A stretch of DNA of 8,687 bases from Chloroflexota bacterium (GCA_029555885.1 JAKPQT010000122.1:1-8687); one strand, 5' to 3'. Counted from the stretch's first letter, positions 1 through 6,957 are shown. Made by a program: numbers and translations. The notes: a model not told the origin generated them from the letters alone.

Positions 1-1740
1 CTCATGTACCCCAACGACAACTGGGCTGCGAGCTACAATAACCAGTTGCCCGCGCCTGACGCGCGACGTCTGCTGGTCGAATACACCTCGCACGAGGACG
101 CGGCCTTCCACCTCGCCGGCGGAGCCATCATCCCGGTCGCAGAGATTGAAGCCGGCGCGCGCGCCGACATCCTGGCGCCGGTGCAGCCGGCCACGCAGCG
201 GGTAAGGTTGCGCGTCGTGCCGCGCGGGGGCGGCGCGCCCATCGCGGCCAAGCTCCACGTCCACGGCGCGGCCGGCGAGTACCTCGCGCCCGAGGACCGC
301 CATCGCATCATCAACCCCGCCTGGTTTGAGGACTACTCGGTCGACTTCGTCCACCGAGACCTGCACCCGTCCACGTACATCAACGGCGAGACCGCGCTGC
401 GTCTGCCCGTCGGCCCGGTCTATGTCGAGGTCAGCAAGGGCTTCGAGGTGCGGCCGGTCCGCCAGGTGGTCGATATCACGCCGGACACGCACGAGGTTGT
501 CATCGAGGTCGATAAGGTGCTGCCGTGGCGGGAGCGCGGCTGGGTCACGGCAGATACGCACGTCCATTTCCTCTCGCCCATCTCCGCTCTGCTGGAGGGC
601 GCGGCCGAGGGCGTCAACATCGTCAACCTGCTGGCAAGCCAGTGGGGCGAGCTGATGACCAACGTGGGCGACTTCGACGGCCAGACCACCTGGGGCGCAC
701 GGGGCGCGGGCGGCAACGGTGAGTACCTGGTCCGCGTCGGCACCGAGAACCGCCAGCATGTCCTCGGCCACATCTCGCTGCTCGGCTACCGCGGGCGCAT
801 CATCGCGCCGATGACGACCGGCGGCCCGGATGAGTCCGCGCTGGGTGACCCGGTCGATGTGCTCCTGACCGAGTGGGCGCGGCAGTGCAAGGCGCAGGGC
901 GGCCTCGTGGTCCTGCCTCACTTCCCCAACCCGCGCGCCGAACACGCCGCCAGCATCGTCCACGGCGAGATCGACGCACTGGAAATGACCTCCTGGGCAG
1001 ACCTGTACAGCGGCATCAATCCCTACTCGCTGGCCGACTGGTATCGCTATCTGAACTGCGGATATCTCGTCGCAGCCGTCGGCGGCACGGACAAGATGGC
1101 CGCGAGCACTGCGGTTGGCACCGTGCGCACCTATGCGCACATCGCGGCCGACGAGCCGTTCACCTATGACGCCTGGATGAACGCGGTGCGCCGTGCGGAG
1201 ACATTCGTCACTTACGGCCCCCTGATGGAGGTCGCCGTGGATGGCCGTCCGCTGGGCAGCCGCATCGCTATGTCTGCCAGCGGCGGTACGGTCGACATCA
1301 CCTGGCAGGCCGCCAGCGTGACGGTCCCCATGTCGCGGGTCGAATTGGTGGTCAACGGCGAGATACGCGAGAGCCAGGCTGTCGAGCCGTGGCAGGCTGC
1401 TGGAAACTGGCGCGTGAAGCTAGACCGCAGCGCATGGCTCGCCGTGCTGGTGCGCGGCCACTATCCTGACAAGCCCGAAATCATCGCGGCGCACTCATCG
1501 CCCGTCATGGTGGACGTCGAAGGCTCACCGATGCTCGCCGCCGCCGATGCCCTGACCATCCTCGAGCAGATCGAGGGCGCGCTGGCCTATCTGGACACAG
1601 TGGGAACACGGCGCGATGATATGACGTATAAACGTATGCGCCTGGTGCTGGAGGGCGCGCACCGCACCCTCCACAACCGGATGCATTGCCAGGGCCAGTA
1701 CCATGACCACAACGTCATGCAGAATCACAGCGGACACTGA
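1..1740 (+). CDS. CehA/McbA-family PHP-type metallohydrolase, probably 5'-partial
   Basis: Predicted metal-dependent hydrolase with a PHP-like fold, the family named after carbaryl hydrolase CehA; the natural substrate here is unknown. Numbering from the Met codon at 4, the first ~170 residues form a beta-rich N-terminal region. The PHP core then opens with ADTHVHF (D184, H186, H188). Further likely metal or active-site positions are E248, H252 and H256 in GTENRQHVLGHISLLGY, H306 in VLPHFPNP, and D363 in AVGGTDKM. A beta-sandwich-like region follows (about 405-510). The C-terminus is rich in His and Met (MHCQGQYHDHNVMQNHSGH). The frame stays open to the first base of the window, so the Met at 4 may be internal and the true start may lie upstream. 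The stop is 17 nt before the ParB-like gene, suggesting co-transcription. No signal peptide is visible, but one could lie upstream. Family call is firm, function is not. Confidence 0.85.
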   Translation, partial: LMYPNDNWAASYNNQLPAPDARRLLVEYTSHEDAAFHLAGGAIIPVAEIEAGARADILAPVQPATQRVRLRVVPRGGGAPIAAKLHVHGAAGEYLAPEDRHRIINPAWFEDYSVDFVHRDLHPSTYINGETALRLPVGPVYVEVSKGFEVRPVRQVVDITPDTHEVVIEVDKVLPWRERGWVTADTHVHFLSPISALLEGAAEGVNIVNLLASQWGELMTNVGDFDGQTTWGARGAGGNGEYLVRVGTENRQHVLGHISLLGYRGRIIAPMTTGGPDESALGDPVDVLLTEWARQCKAQGGLVVLPHFPNPRAEHAASIVHGEIDALEMTSWADLYSGINPYSLADWYRYLNCGYLVAAVGGTDKMAASTAVGTVRTYAHIAADEPFTYDAWMNAVRRAETFVTYGPLMEVAVDGRPLGSRIAMSASGGTVDITWQAASVTVPMSRVELVVNGEIRESQAVEPWQAAGNWRVKLDRSAWLAVLVRGHYPDKPEIIAAHSSPVMVDVEGSPMLAAADALTILEQIEGALAYLDTVGTRRDDMTYKRMRLVLEGAHRTLHNRMHCQGQYHDHNVMQNHSGH

Positions 1741-1757
1741 GCACATCGGCTATCGAC

Positions 1758-2792
1758 ATGGAAGAGGAATCACAAGTCACTTCCCTCGCTGCGGCAAGGG
1801 AAATGTTCGTACAGGCGCGCGTACGCGCGCTGCGGGAAGACTGGCTTAACCGGCTAACCGGCAAACCGGCGGACCTGCTGCCGTACGAGGCTGTCGCCGC
1901 GGTCCTGAGGTCCTACCAGCACCGGCAGTTGACCGAGGTGCGCACGATCCCGCTGGACAAGATCGTGGGCAGCGTGGGCCGCTACAAGGATTTCAACCGC
2001 CGGTTCCTGCCGCGGCAGCGCTCCCTGGCCTACCGTTGGGCACGCGTCGAACAGGCCATGGACAGCAGCCTGGGCGTGCCGCCCATCGAGGTCTACCAGA
2101 TCGGCGATGTCTACTTCGTCCTCGACGGCAACCATCGCGTCTCTGTTGCGCGGGCCAATGGCTTCGACACGATCGACGCCTACGTGACGATTGTGCCGGT
2201 CGCAGCAGACATCGAAGCCGGCGACTCGCTGGACGAAGCGATCAACAAGGCCGAGTGTGCGCACTTTCTGGCGCAGACGCGCCTGGCCGAACACTGCAAG
2301 GAACTCGACATCGAGTTCACCAAGCCGGGTGGCTATCCGAAGCTCCTGGAACATATATACACGCACCGCTACTTCATGGGCCTGGATGCGCCAGAGGAGG
2401 GGCCGCGCATTAGCTTCCCGGCGGCTGCCGCCGACTGGTACGCCAATGTCTACCTGCCCATCGTGGCTTCCATCCGCCGGCACGGATTGGAGCGGCGCTT
2501 CCCCGGGCAGACGCCGGCGGACCTCTACGTGCAGGTGTCGGCTCGCATTCTGGAACAGAGCGCCCAGCAGGGCCGCGCGCCCGCCGCCGATGTAGTGGTT
2601 CAGGAAATCGCGGCGCATGCCCCATCGCCCTTCGCGGCTGCCATGCAGAACCTCGCGCGGCGGCTGGCGGCCCATGCCCCGTTTGTCCGCAAGGCCCACC
2701 GGCCTGCGAGTGAAGTTTCCGCCGCAGCTGCAGATGAAACGCCAACCGCCGATGCCGGCGAGGGACCTGTCCATGCTCGCGACACAACCTGA
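1758..2792 (+). CDS. ParB/sulfiredoxin-like domain protein (DUF4032-like)
   Basis: 344-residue protein with a ParB N-terminal-like domain at about residues 60-147. It contains TIPLDKIVGSVGRYKDFNR and the core motif VYFVLDGNHRVSVARANGF (D123, G124, N125, H126, R127). That motif resembles the D-G-x-H-R signature of the ParB/Srx fold, which includes ParB CTPases, sulfiredoxin and the ADP-dependent serine kinase SerK. There is no HTH DNA-binding segment, and no parA or chromosome-partition neighbour, so a partition role is unlikely. The segment FPGQTPADLYVQV (about 253-265) recalls a motif I associate with DUF4032 proteins. Residues ~300-344 are Ala/Pro-rich and look disordered. The start at 1758 gives the longest frame but lacks a clear Shine-Dalgarno. 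The Met codon at 1803 has AAGGG only 2 nt upstream, too close to favour it. It sits 17 nt after the hydrolase gene and overlaps the GH116 gene. Biochemical role unknown. Confidence 0.75.
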   Translation: MEEESQVTSLAAAREMFVQARVRALREDWLNRLTGKPADLLPYEAVAAVLRSYQHRQLTEVRTIPLDKIVGSVGRYKDFNRRFLPRQRSLAYRWARVEQAMDSSLGVPPIEVYQIGDVYFVLDGNHRVSVARANGFDTIDAYVTIVPVAADIEAGDSLDEAINKAECAHFLAQTRLAEHCKELDIEFTKPGGYPKLLEHIYTHRYFMGLDAPEEGPRISFPAAAADWYANVYLPIVASIRRHGLERRFPGQTPADLYVQVSARILEQSAQQGRAPAADVVVQEIAAHAPSPFAAAMQNLARRLAAHAPFVRKAHRPASEVSAAAADETPTADAGEGPVHARDTT

Positions 2793-5382
2793 GTTCAACG
2801 CCGATTCCTGGCCCGTTCTCACGACATATGACCAGGACCACCTGCTGCGCATCGCGCTGCCGCTCGGCGGCATCGGCACCGGAACCGTCTCTCTCGGCGG
2901 CCGCGGCAACCTGCGCGACTGGGAGCTCGCCAACCGCCCGGCTAAGGGATTCATCCCAACAGCCTCCGGGGTCGCGCCCTGCTTCGTGCTGGCCGCTCAG
3001 GCCGGGGGCGCACCAGCCGTCGCGCGCCTGCTGGAAGGCCCCCTCGATGCGTCGGAATACGAGGGCGCGTCGGGATCGCCCGTGCCCAACCACGGGCTGC
3101 CGCACTTCCGGCAATGCAGCTTCGCCGCCGCGTACCCGTTCGGCCAGGTCCGCCTGACGGACCCGGACGTGCCGCTGATCGTCCGGCTGGAAGCGTACAA
3201 CCCCCTCATCCCAGGCGATGCTGAACGCAGCGGTCTGCCGTTCGTACAGTTGCGCTACGTGCTGCATAACCCGACCCCTCAGCTGGTCACCGCGGCCATT
3301 GCCGCAGTGCTGCCCAACTTCATCGGCGCGGACGGCACTGCAGGGATGAGCGAGGCCCGCGCCAACCGCAACATCTACCGGCAGGAAGGCGAGCTCGCCG
3401 GGCTGTTCCTGACCTCGGACGGTGTGCCGTGCGATGCCTCGGCCTGGGGCACGCTGGCGCTGGCGGTCGTGTCGCCCGATACGGTCACGCACCGCACGGC
3501 CTGGCGCAAGGTCGGCTGGGGCGCCGCGCTGCTCGACTTCTGGGAGGATTTCGCGGCGGATGGCCGGCTGGATGAGCGACCAGCAGAGGGCGCAGATGCG
3601 CCGGTCGGCTCCCTGGCAGTCCAGGTGGAGGTGCCGCCGAGCGAGACCCGCGCGGTCACATTCCTCCTCGCCTGGCACTTCCCAAACCGCTACACCTGGA
3701 CGCCCGCGCCGCCATCCGGCGGCTCGCCGGCGGACAGCAGCGGGAGCTGTACGTGCGGCGCCTGTAGCTGCGGCGGGGACAGGCCTGCCAACCCGAACTG
3801 CATCGGCAACTACTACACGACGCGCTTCCGCGATGCCTGGGATGTCATCACGGCGGTCGCGCCGCAATTGCCGGAGCTGGAAGCGGAAACCCTCACCTTT
3901 GTCAACGCGTTCCTCGCCGGCGACCTGCCGCACGCGATCAAGGAAGCCGCGCTCTTCAACCTGAGCAGCCTGCGCAGCCAGACCTGTTTCCGCACGCCCG
4001 ACGGCCGCTTCTACGGCTGGGAGGGCTGCGGCGATAAGCAGGGCTGCTGCCACGGCTCCTGCACGCACGTATGGAACTACGAGCAGGCGACCGCCTTCCT
4101 CTTCGGCGACCTGGCGCGCACGATGCGCGAGGTCGAGTTCGCCCATGCGACCGATGCCCGCGGGTTGATGAGCTTCCGCGTCCACCTGCCCGTTGCCCGG
4201 GCACAGGAGTTCGCGCGCGCGGCAGCCGACGGCCAGATGGGCTGCATCATGAAGATGTACCGCGACTGGCAGCTCTCGGGCGACGAGACGCTCCTACGCG
4301 ACCTCTGGCCCCATGTGCGCCGCAGCCTCGAATTCTGCTGGATCCCCGGCGGCTGGGACGCGGACCGCGACGGCGTGATGGAAGGCTGCCAGCACAATAC
4401 GATGGATGTCGAATACTTCGGCCCGAACCCACAGATGGGCATCTGGTATCTCGGCGCGCTGCGTGCCGCGGAGGAGATGGCAGTGCACCTGGGAGAGGCC
4501 GCATTTGCCGCCGAATGCCGCGACCTGTTCATGCGCGGCAGCGCCTGGCTGGATGCACACCTGTTCAACGGCGAGTATTATGAGCATCAGATCTGGCCGC
4601 CGGAGACGGATGCGGATGGCCGGCCCCTGATCGCAGAGGGCCTGCTCGTCGGCATGGGCTCGCGCCAGCTCGGTGCGCCGGAGTACCAGCTCGGGGCCGG
4701 CTGCCTCGTGGATCAGCTCGTCGGACAGTTCATGGCCCACGTCTGCAGGCTCGGCTACCTCGTGGACCCGCATCACGTCGCTTCGACGCTCGCCAGCATC
4801 CTGCGGTATAATCGCCGCCAGGGCTTCGAGGGCCACTTCAACTGCATGCGCAGCTATGTATTGGGCGACGAATCCGCGCTGCTGATGGCCAGCTACCCGC
4901 GGGAGCGCCCGGCCAATCCCTTCCCTTACTTTACGGAGGTAATGACCGGGTTCGAGTACACCGCGGCGGTCGGGATGCTCTACGAGGGCATGACGGCTGA
5001 AGGGCTGGCCTGCATCGGGGATATCCGCGCACGCTACGATGGCCGGAAGCGCAGCCCCTTCGATGAGGCCGAATGCGGCCACCACTATGCCCGTGCGATG
5101 GCAAGTTGGGCTGCGGTCCTGGCAATGACCGGCTTTCAGTACTCCGCAGTCACCCAGACGCTGACCTTCGCCGCGCGGCCAGGCCGGCACTTCTGGTCGA
5201 ACGGCCGCGCGTGGGGCACGTGCCTGATCGAACTGGCCGGCGACACCCGCAGCGTCACACTGGCCGTATTGCATGGGACGCTGCCGCTGCGCCGGCTAGA
5301 GCTATCCGGGTGGGGCGCGGTTGAGACGGACGGCGTACCGCTGGCCGCCGGGGAAACGCGCAGACTGACACTTCAGCCTTAG
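2773..5382 (+). CDS. GH116-family glycoside hydrolase (GBA2/DUF608-like)
   Basis: Retaining beta-glycosidase of family GH116. Known members cleave beta-glucosides, beta-xylosides, glucosylceramide or N-acetylglucosaminides; the substrate here is unknown. The N-terminal beta-sandwich domain begins with the signature PLGGIGTGTVSLGG (residues ~30-43). The C-terminal (alpha/alpha)6 catalytic domain starts near residue 370. By motif comparison with human GBA2 from memory, E417 in FYGWEGCG is the likely nucleophile (E527) and D545 in CQHNTMDVEYFG the likely acid/base (D677). Other family motifs are CTHVWNYEQATAFLF, MYRDWQLSGD, FTEVMTGFEYTAAVG and AECGHHYARAMASW. The frame is open from 2617, but the start at 2773 is preferred: it has GAGGG about 8 nt upstream, leaves a 20-nt overlap with the ParB-like gene, and precedes the conserved region by a normal distance (869 aa). 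Met codons at 2734 and 2752 lack a ribosome site. No signal peptide is seen, suggesting a cytoplasmic enzyme acting after import. A Cys cluster (C326, C328, C331, C333, C343) is unusual. Confidence 0.9.
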   Translation: MLATQPEFNADSWPVLTTYDQDHLLRIALPLGGIGTGTVSLGGRGNLRDWELANRPAKGFIPTASGVAPCFVLAAQAGGAPAVARLLEGPLDASEYEGASGSPVPNHGLPHFRQCSFAAAYPFGQVRLTDPDVPLIVRLEAYNPLIPGDAERSGLPFVQLRYVLHNPTPQLVTAAIAAVLPNFIGADGTAGMSEARANRNIYRQEGELAGLFLTSDGVPCDASAWGTLALAVVSPDTVTHRTAWRKVGWGAALLDFWEDFAADGRLDERPAEGADAPVGSLAVQVEVPPSETRAVTFLLAWHFPNRYTWTPAPPSGGSPADSSGSCTCGACSCGGDRPANPNCIGNYYTTRFRDAWDVITAVAPQLPELEAETLTFVNAFLAGDLPHAIKEAALFNLSSLRSQTCFRTPDGRFYGWEGCGDKQGCCHGSCTHVWNYEQATAFLFGDLARTMREVEFAHATDARGLMSFRVHLPVARAQEFARAAADGQMGCIMKMYRDWQLSGDETLLRDLWPHVRRSLEFCWIPGGWDADRDGVMEGCQHNTMDVEYFGPNPQMGIWYLGALRAAEEMAVHLGEAAFAAECRDLFMRGSAWLDAHLFNGEYYEHQIWPPETDADGRPLIAEGLLVGMGSRQLGAPEYQLGAGCLVDQLVGQFMAHVCRLGYLVDPHHVASTLASILRYNRRQGFEGHFNCMRSYVLGDESALLMASYPRERPANPFPYFTEVMTGFEYTAAVGMLYEGMTAEGLACIGDIRARYDGRKRSPFDEAECGHHYARAMASWAAVLAMTGFQYSAVTQTLTFAARPGRHFWSNGRAWGTCLIELAGDTRSVTLAVLHGTLPLRRLELSGWGAVETDGVPLAAGETRRLTLQP

Positions 5383-5386
5383 TTTG

Positions 5387-5459
5387 GACAGGATTTACGG
5401 GATTGAACAGGATGGATAAGAAAATCAGCCTTCATCCTGAAAGTCCTGTCAATCCTGTC
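5387..5459 (+). repeat. Imperfect inverted-repeat element with GGATT-type units
   Basis: The left arm, 5387-5414, consists of about 9-nt variants of ACAGGATT: GACAGGATT, TACGGGATT, then GAACAGGATG. The right arm, 5433-5459, is its imperfect reverse complement, ending in CAATCCTGTC. The outermost 9 bp (GACAGGATT) and the innermost 7 bp (CAGGATG) pair perfectly around an 18-nt A-rich loop; the middle is mismatched. It begins 5 nt after the GH116 stop and ends 28 nt before the UroD-like start. There is no T-tract, so it is a poor intrinsic terminator. In my recollection, similar ACAGGATT-type elements are scattered between genes in several environmental phyla. It may protect the mRNA 3' end or attenuate read-through. 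Confidence 0.75.
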
Positions 5460-5474
5460 TGCTCATAGCCATAC

Positions 5475-5480
5475 AAGGAG
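5475..5480 (+). promoter_or_regulatory. Ribosome binding site for the UroD-like gene
   Basis: AAGGAG ends 7 nt before a GTG codon. This fixes GTG at 5488 as the start of the UroD-like gene. No in-frame ATG with a comparable site is seen nearby. Confidence 0.8.
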
Positions 5481-5487
5481 ACACACC

Positions 5488-6687
5488 GTGAATCACCGCG
5501 AACGCGCTATGGCCGTCCTGAATTACGAGAGCTACGACCATCTGCCCATCGTGCACTTCGGCTTCTGGAACGAGACGCTGGACCTCTGGGCCGAACAGGG
5601 CCATGTCAGCCCCGAACTGGCGCGCGGCTGGTCCGACGGCAACTGGGCCGACCAGGAAATCAGCAAACTGCTGGGCTTCGACTTCAACTGGTATCATATC
5701 TTCGGCGCCAGCACCGAGCTCCGCCCGCGCATCGAATCTAAGGTCATCGCGGAATTCGAGGATGGTACACAGCATGTACTGGACGGTAACGGCGCGATCA
5801 TCGTCCAGAAGCCCGGCGTCACGTCCATCCCGCAGGAGATCGACCACCTGCTCAAGGGCCGCGAGCCGTGGGAGGAGATCTATAAGCCGCGGCTCCAGTG
5901 GTCGCCCGACCGGCTGACCGACCATCTCAAGTATGCGCTGAAGTTCGCACGCAGCCACGGCTGGCTGCCCCCGGCCGCAGACAACAGCGACGCAGTCACG
6001 CCGGAGGAGACGCAGCAGTTGGCGGACCTGTTCGACGCGCAGGGCCTGCCCATCGGCGTCCACTGCGGCAGCCTGTTCGGCAAGATTCGCGATTATGTCG
6101 GGCTGGTCGGGCTGAGCTACCTGACGGTAGACGATCCGATGCTCCTGGAAGAGATGATCGAGACGGTGGCGGAGCTGTGCTACCAGGCGGCCAAGTCGAC
6201 GCTGGAGGCCGGCTTTGTGCTGGACTTCGGCCACTTCTGGGAGGATATCTGCTATCGCGCCGGGCCCCTCGTGAACCCGCGTTTCTTCAAGGCAAAGGTC
6301 GGCCCGGGCTATCGCCGCATCACCGACCTGCTCCACAGCCACGGCATCCACATCGTCTCGCTCGACTGCGACGGCAAGATCGATGCGCTGATTCCCACCT
6401 GGCTGGAGAACGGCGTCAACACGATGTTCCCTATCGAGGTCGGCACGTGGCACGCGAGCATCAAGCCGTGGCGCGAGAAGTACGGCCGCGAGCTGCGCGG
6501 CATCGGCGGCATGGACAAGAAGGTGTTTGCCTATGACCGCGCCGCGATCGACGAGGAGGTGGAGCGCCTCAAGGAGCTAGTGGACCTGGGCGGCTATATT
6601 CCGTGCCCCGACCACCGCATCCCGCCGGATGCCAAGTGGGAGAACGTGCAGTACTACTGCGAACGAATGCGGCAGACGTTTGCGTAA
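5488..6687 (+). CDS. Uroporphyrinogen decarboxylase (URO-D) family protein, non-haem type
   Basis: 399-residue protein with a TIM-barrel URO-D fold, also used by corrinoid:coenzyme M and other methyltransferases (MtaA, CmuA type). The opening MNHRERAMAVLNYESYDHLP is typical of the family, as are GGMDKKVFAYDRAAIDEEV and YIPCPDHRIPPDAKWENVQY near the C-terminus. The RQAGRY substrate-binding motif near the N-terminus of true HemE is absent, and 399 aa is longer than HemE (about 350), so haem synthesis is unlikely. Possible metal or thiol-activation ligands are H283, H285, C294 (in SLDCDGKID), C373 and H376. The His-x-Cys...Cys pattern of MtaA-type methyltransferases is only partly matched. The start is GTG with a good ribosome site. 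The gene follows GH116 after a 105-nt gap holding an inverted repeat, and is followed by a terminator-like hairpin. Context suggests a role in sugar or glycoside catabolism, perhaps methyl transfer; this is inference. Confidence 0.85.
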   Translation: MNHRERAMAVLNYESYDHLPIVHFGFWNETLDLWAEQGHVSPELARGWSDGNWADQEISKLLGFDFNWYHIFGASTELRPRIESKVIAEFEDGTQHVLDGNGAIIVQKPGVTSIPQEIDHLLKGREPWEEIYKPRLQWSPDRLTDHLKYALKFARSHGWLPPAADNSDAVTPEETQQLADLFDAQGLPIGVHCGSLFGKIRDYVGLVGLSYLTVDDPMLLEEMIETVAELCYQAAKSTLEAGFVLDFGHFWEDICYRAGPLVNPRFFKAKVGPGYRRITDLLHSHGIHIVSLDCDGKIDALIPTWLENGVNTMFPIEVGTWHASIKPWREKYGRELRGIGGMDKKVFAYDRAAIDEEVERLKELVDLGGYIPCPDHRIPPDAKWENVQYYCERMRQTFA

Positions 6688-6698
6688 TTTTGCGCCGG

Positions 6699-6745
6699 TG
6701 CCAGGCGCTGCCGCGACCCCGTGGCGCCTGGCATGTATTGTTTAT
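6699..6745 (+). terminator. Terminator-like hairpin after the UroD-like gene
   Basis: TGCCAGGCGC (6699-6708) pairs perfectly with GCGCCTGGCA (6724-6733). Two G-U pairs extend the stem inward. The downstream stretch is T-rich but broken (TGTATTGTTTATAACGTTTTT), so intrinsic termination is plausible but not textbook. It lies 12 nt after the stop codon and before the regulator's promoter, which fits the end of the upstream unit. Confidence 0.7.
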
Positions 6746-6759
6746 AACGTTTTTGCGAC

Positions 6760-6789
6760 TTGACAGCCGCGGCCTGTCCATGTTAACAT
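6760..6789 (+). promoter_or_regulatory. Sigma-70-type promoter for the LacI-family regulator
   Basis: A perfect -35 box TTGACA (6760-6765) is followed after 18 nt by TAACAT (6784-6789, four of six matches to TATAAT), preceded by an extended -10 TG at 6781-6782. Transcription would begin near 6796 and give a leader of about 190 nt before the regulator. The -10 region lies inside a perfect 10-bp palindrome, ATGTTAACAT (6780-6789), which could be an operator or a chance match. The box is unusually AT-rich for this window. Confidence 0.6.
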
Positions 6790-6802
6790 CGTTCTTGTCA
6801 TA

Positions 6803-6828
6803 CGTTGGCGCAACCGTTGGCGGCAACG
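6803..6828 (+). promoter_or_regulatory. Candidate operator array of alternating GTTG/CAAC half-sites
   Basis: Just downstream of the predicted transcription start are four half-sites in alternating orientation: GTTG (6804-6807), CAAC (6811-6814), GTTG (6816-6819) and CAAC (6824-6827). They form two inverted repeats, GTTG-N3-CAAC and CGTTG-N4-CAACG. They can also be read as a tandem repeat of CGTTGGCGCAAC, the second copy having one extra G. The position fits repression of the adjacent LacI-family gene by its own product. This is inferred from layout only. Confidence 0.45.
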
Positions 6829-6910
6829 GGACAGCAACACTGTTCCTCACAATGCCCGTATTGGCTTTCCTGATCCGGCTCTGTAACGACTGAGCATGGA
6901 GCGTGCTTGA

Positions 6911-6957
6911 CCGGCGAAGACGCCGGAACCTGACCCTGGCAGCCGCCGTGGGCTGCC
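6911..6957 (+). other. Two consecutive stable hairpins in the regulator's 5' leader
   Basis: First hairpin: CCGGCG (6911-6916) pairs with CGCCGG (6921-6926) around the 4-nt loop AAGA. Second hairpin: GGCAGCC (6938-6944) pairs with GGCTGCC (6951-6957) around a 6-nt loop. Both stems are perfect and lie 30-76 nt before the LacI-family start codon, within the predicted transcript. No T-tract follows. The remainder of 6829-6986 holds only a weak stem (GGGACAG/CTGTTCC, 6828-6846) and no gene I can support. Confidence 0.5.

Noticed and set aside
1758..2792. Chromosome-partition ParB
   Set aside because: No HTH domain, no parA or parS evidence, and the gene lies in a metabolic operon.
1854..2954. 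366-codon open frame on the minus strand
   Set aside because: Lies antisense to the well-supported ParB-like gene and the GH116 start, with no family motif; a codon-bias shadow.
2410..4185. 591-codon open frame on the minus strand
   Set aside because: Arg/Ala/Gly-rich translation with no recognisable domain, opposite the ParB-like and GH116 genes. Long antisense frames are expected in GC-rich coding DNA.
4294..5274. 326-codon open frame on the minus strand
   Set aside because: Antisense to the conserved GH116 catalytic domain, with no motif or ribosome site of note.
5449..6453. 334-codon open frame on the minus strand
   Set aside because: Mirrors the UroD-like gene. The plus frame carries clear family motifs and a good ribosome site.
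5488..6687. HemE, haem-biosynthetic uroporphyrinogen decarboxylase
   Set aside because: The RQAGRY motif is missing, the protein is longer than HemE, and no tetrapyrrole genes are nearby.
6780..6893. Possible 37-residue hydrophobic leader peptide beginning at ATG 6780
   Set aside because: Its start lies inside the predicted -10 box, so it would not be in the transcript. No Shine-Dalgarno precedes it.
6888..6957. Resemblance to a TPP (THI-box) riboswitch: CTGAG followed by GAACCTGACC
   Set aside because: The conserved TAATGCCAGCG-type segment and the 5' GGGGTGC segment are absent, and the downstream gene is a sugar-type regulator rather than a thiamine gene.
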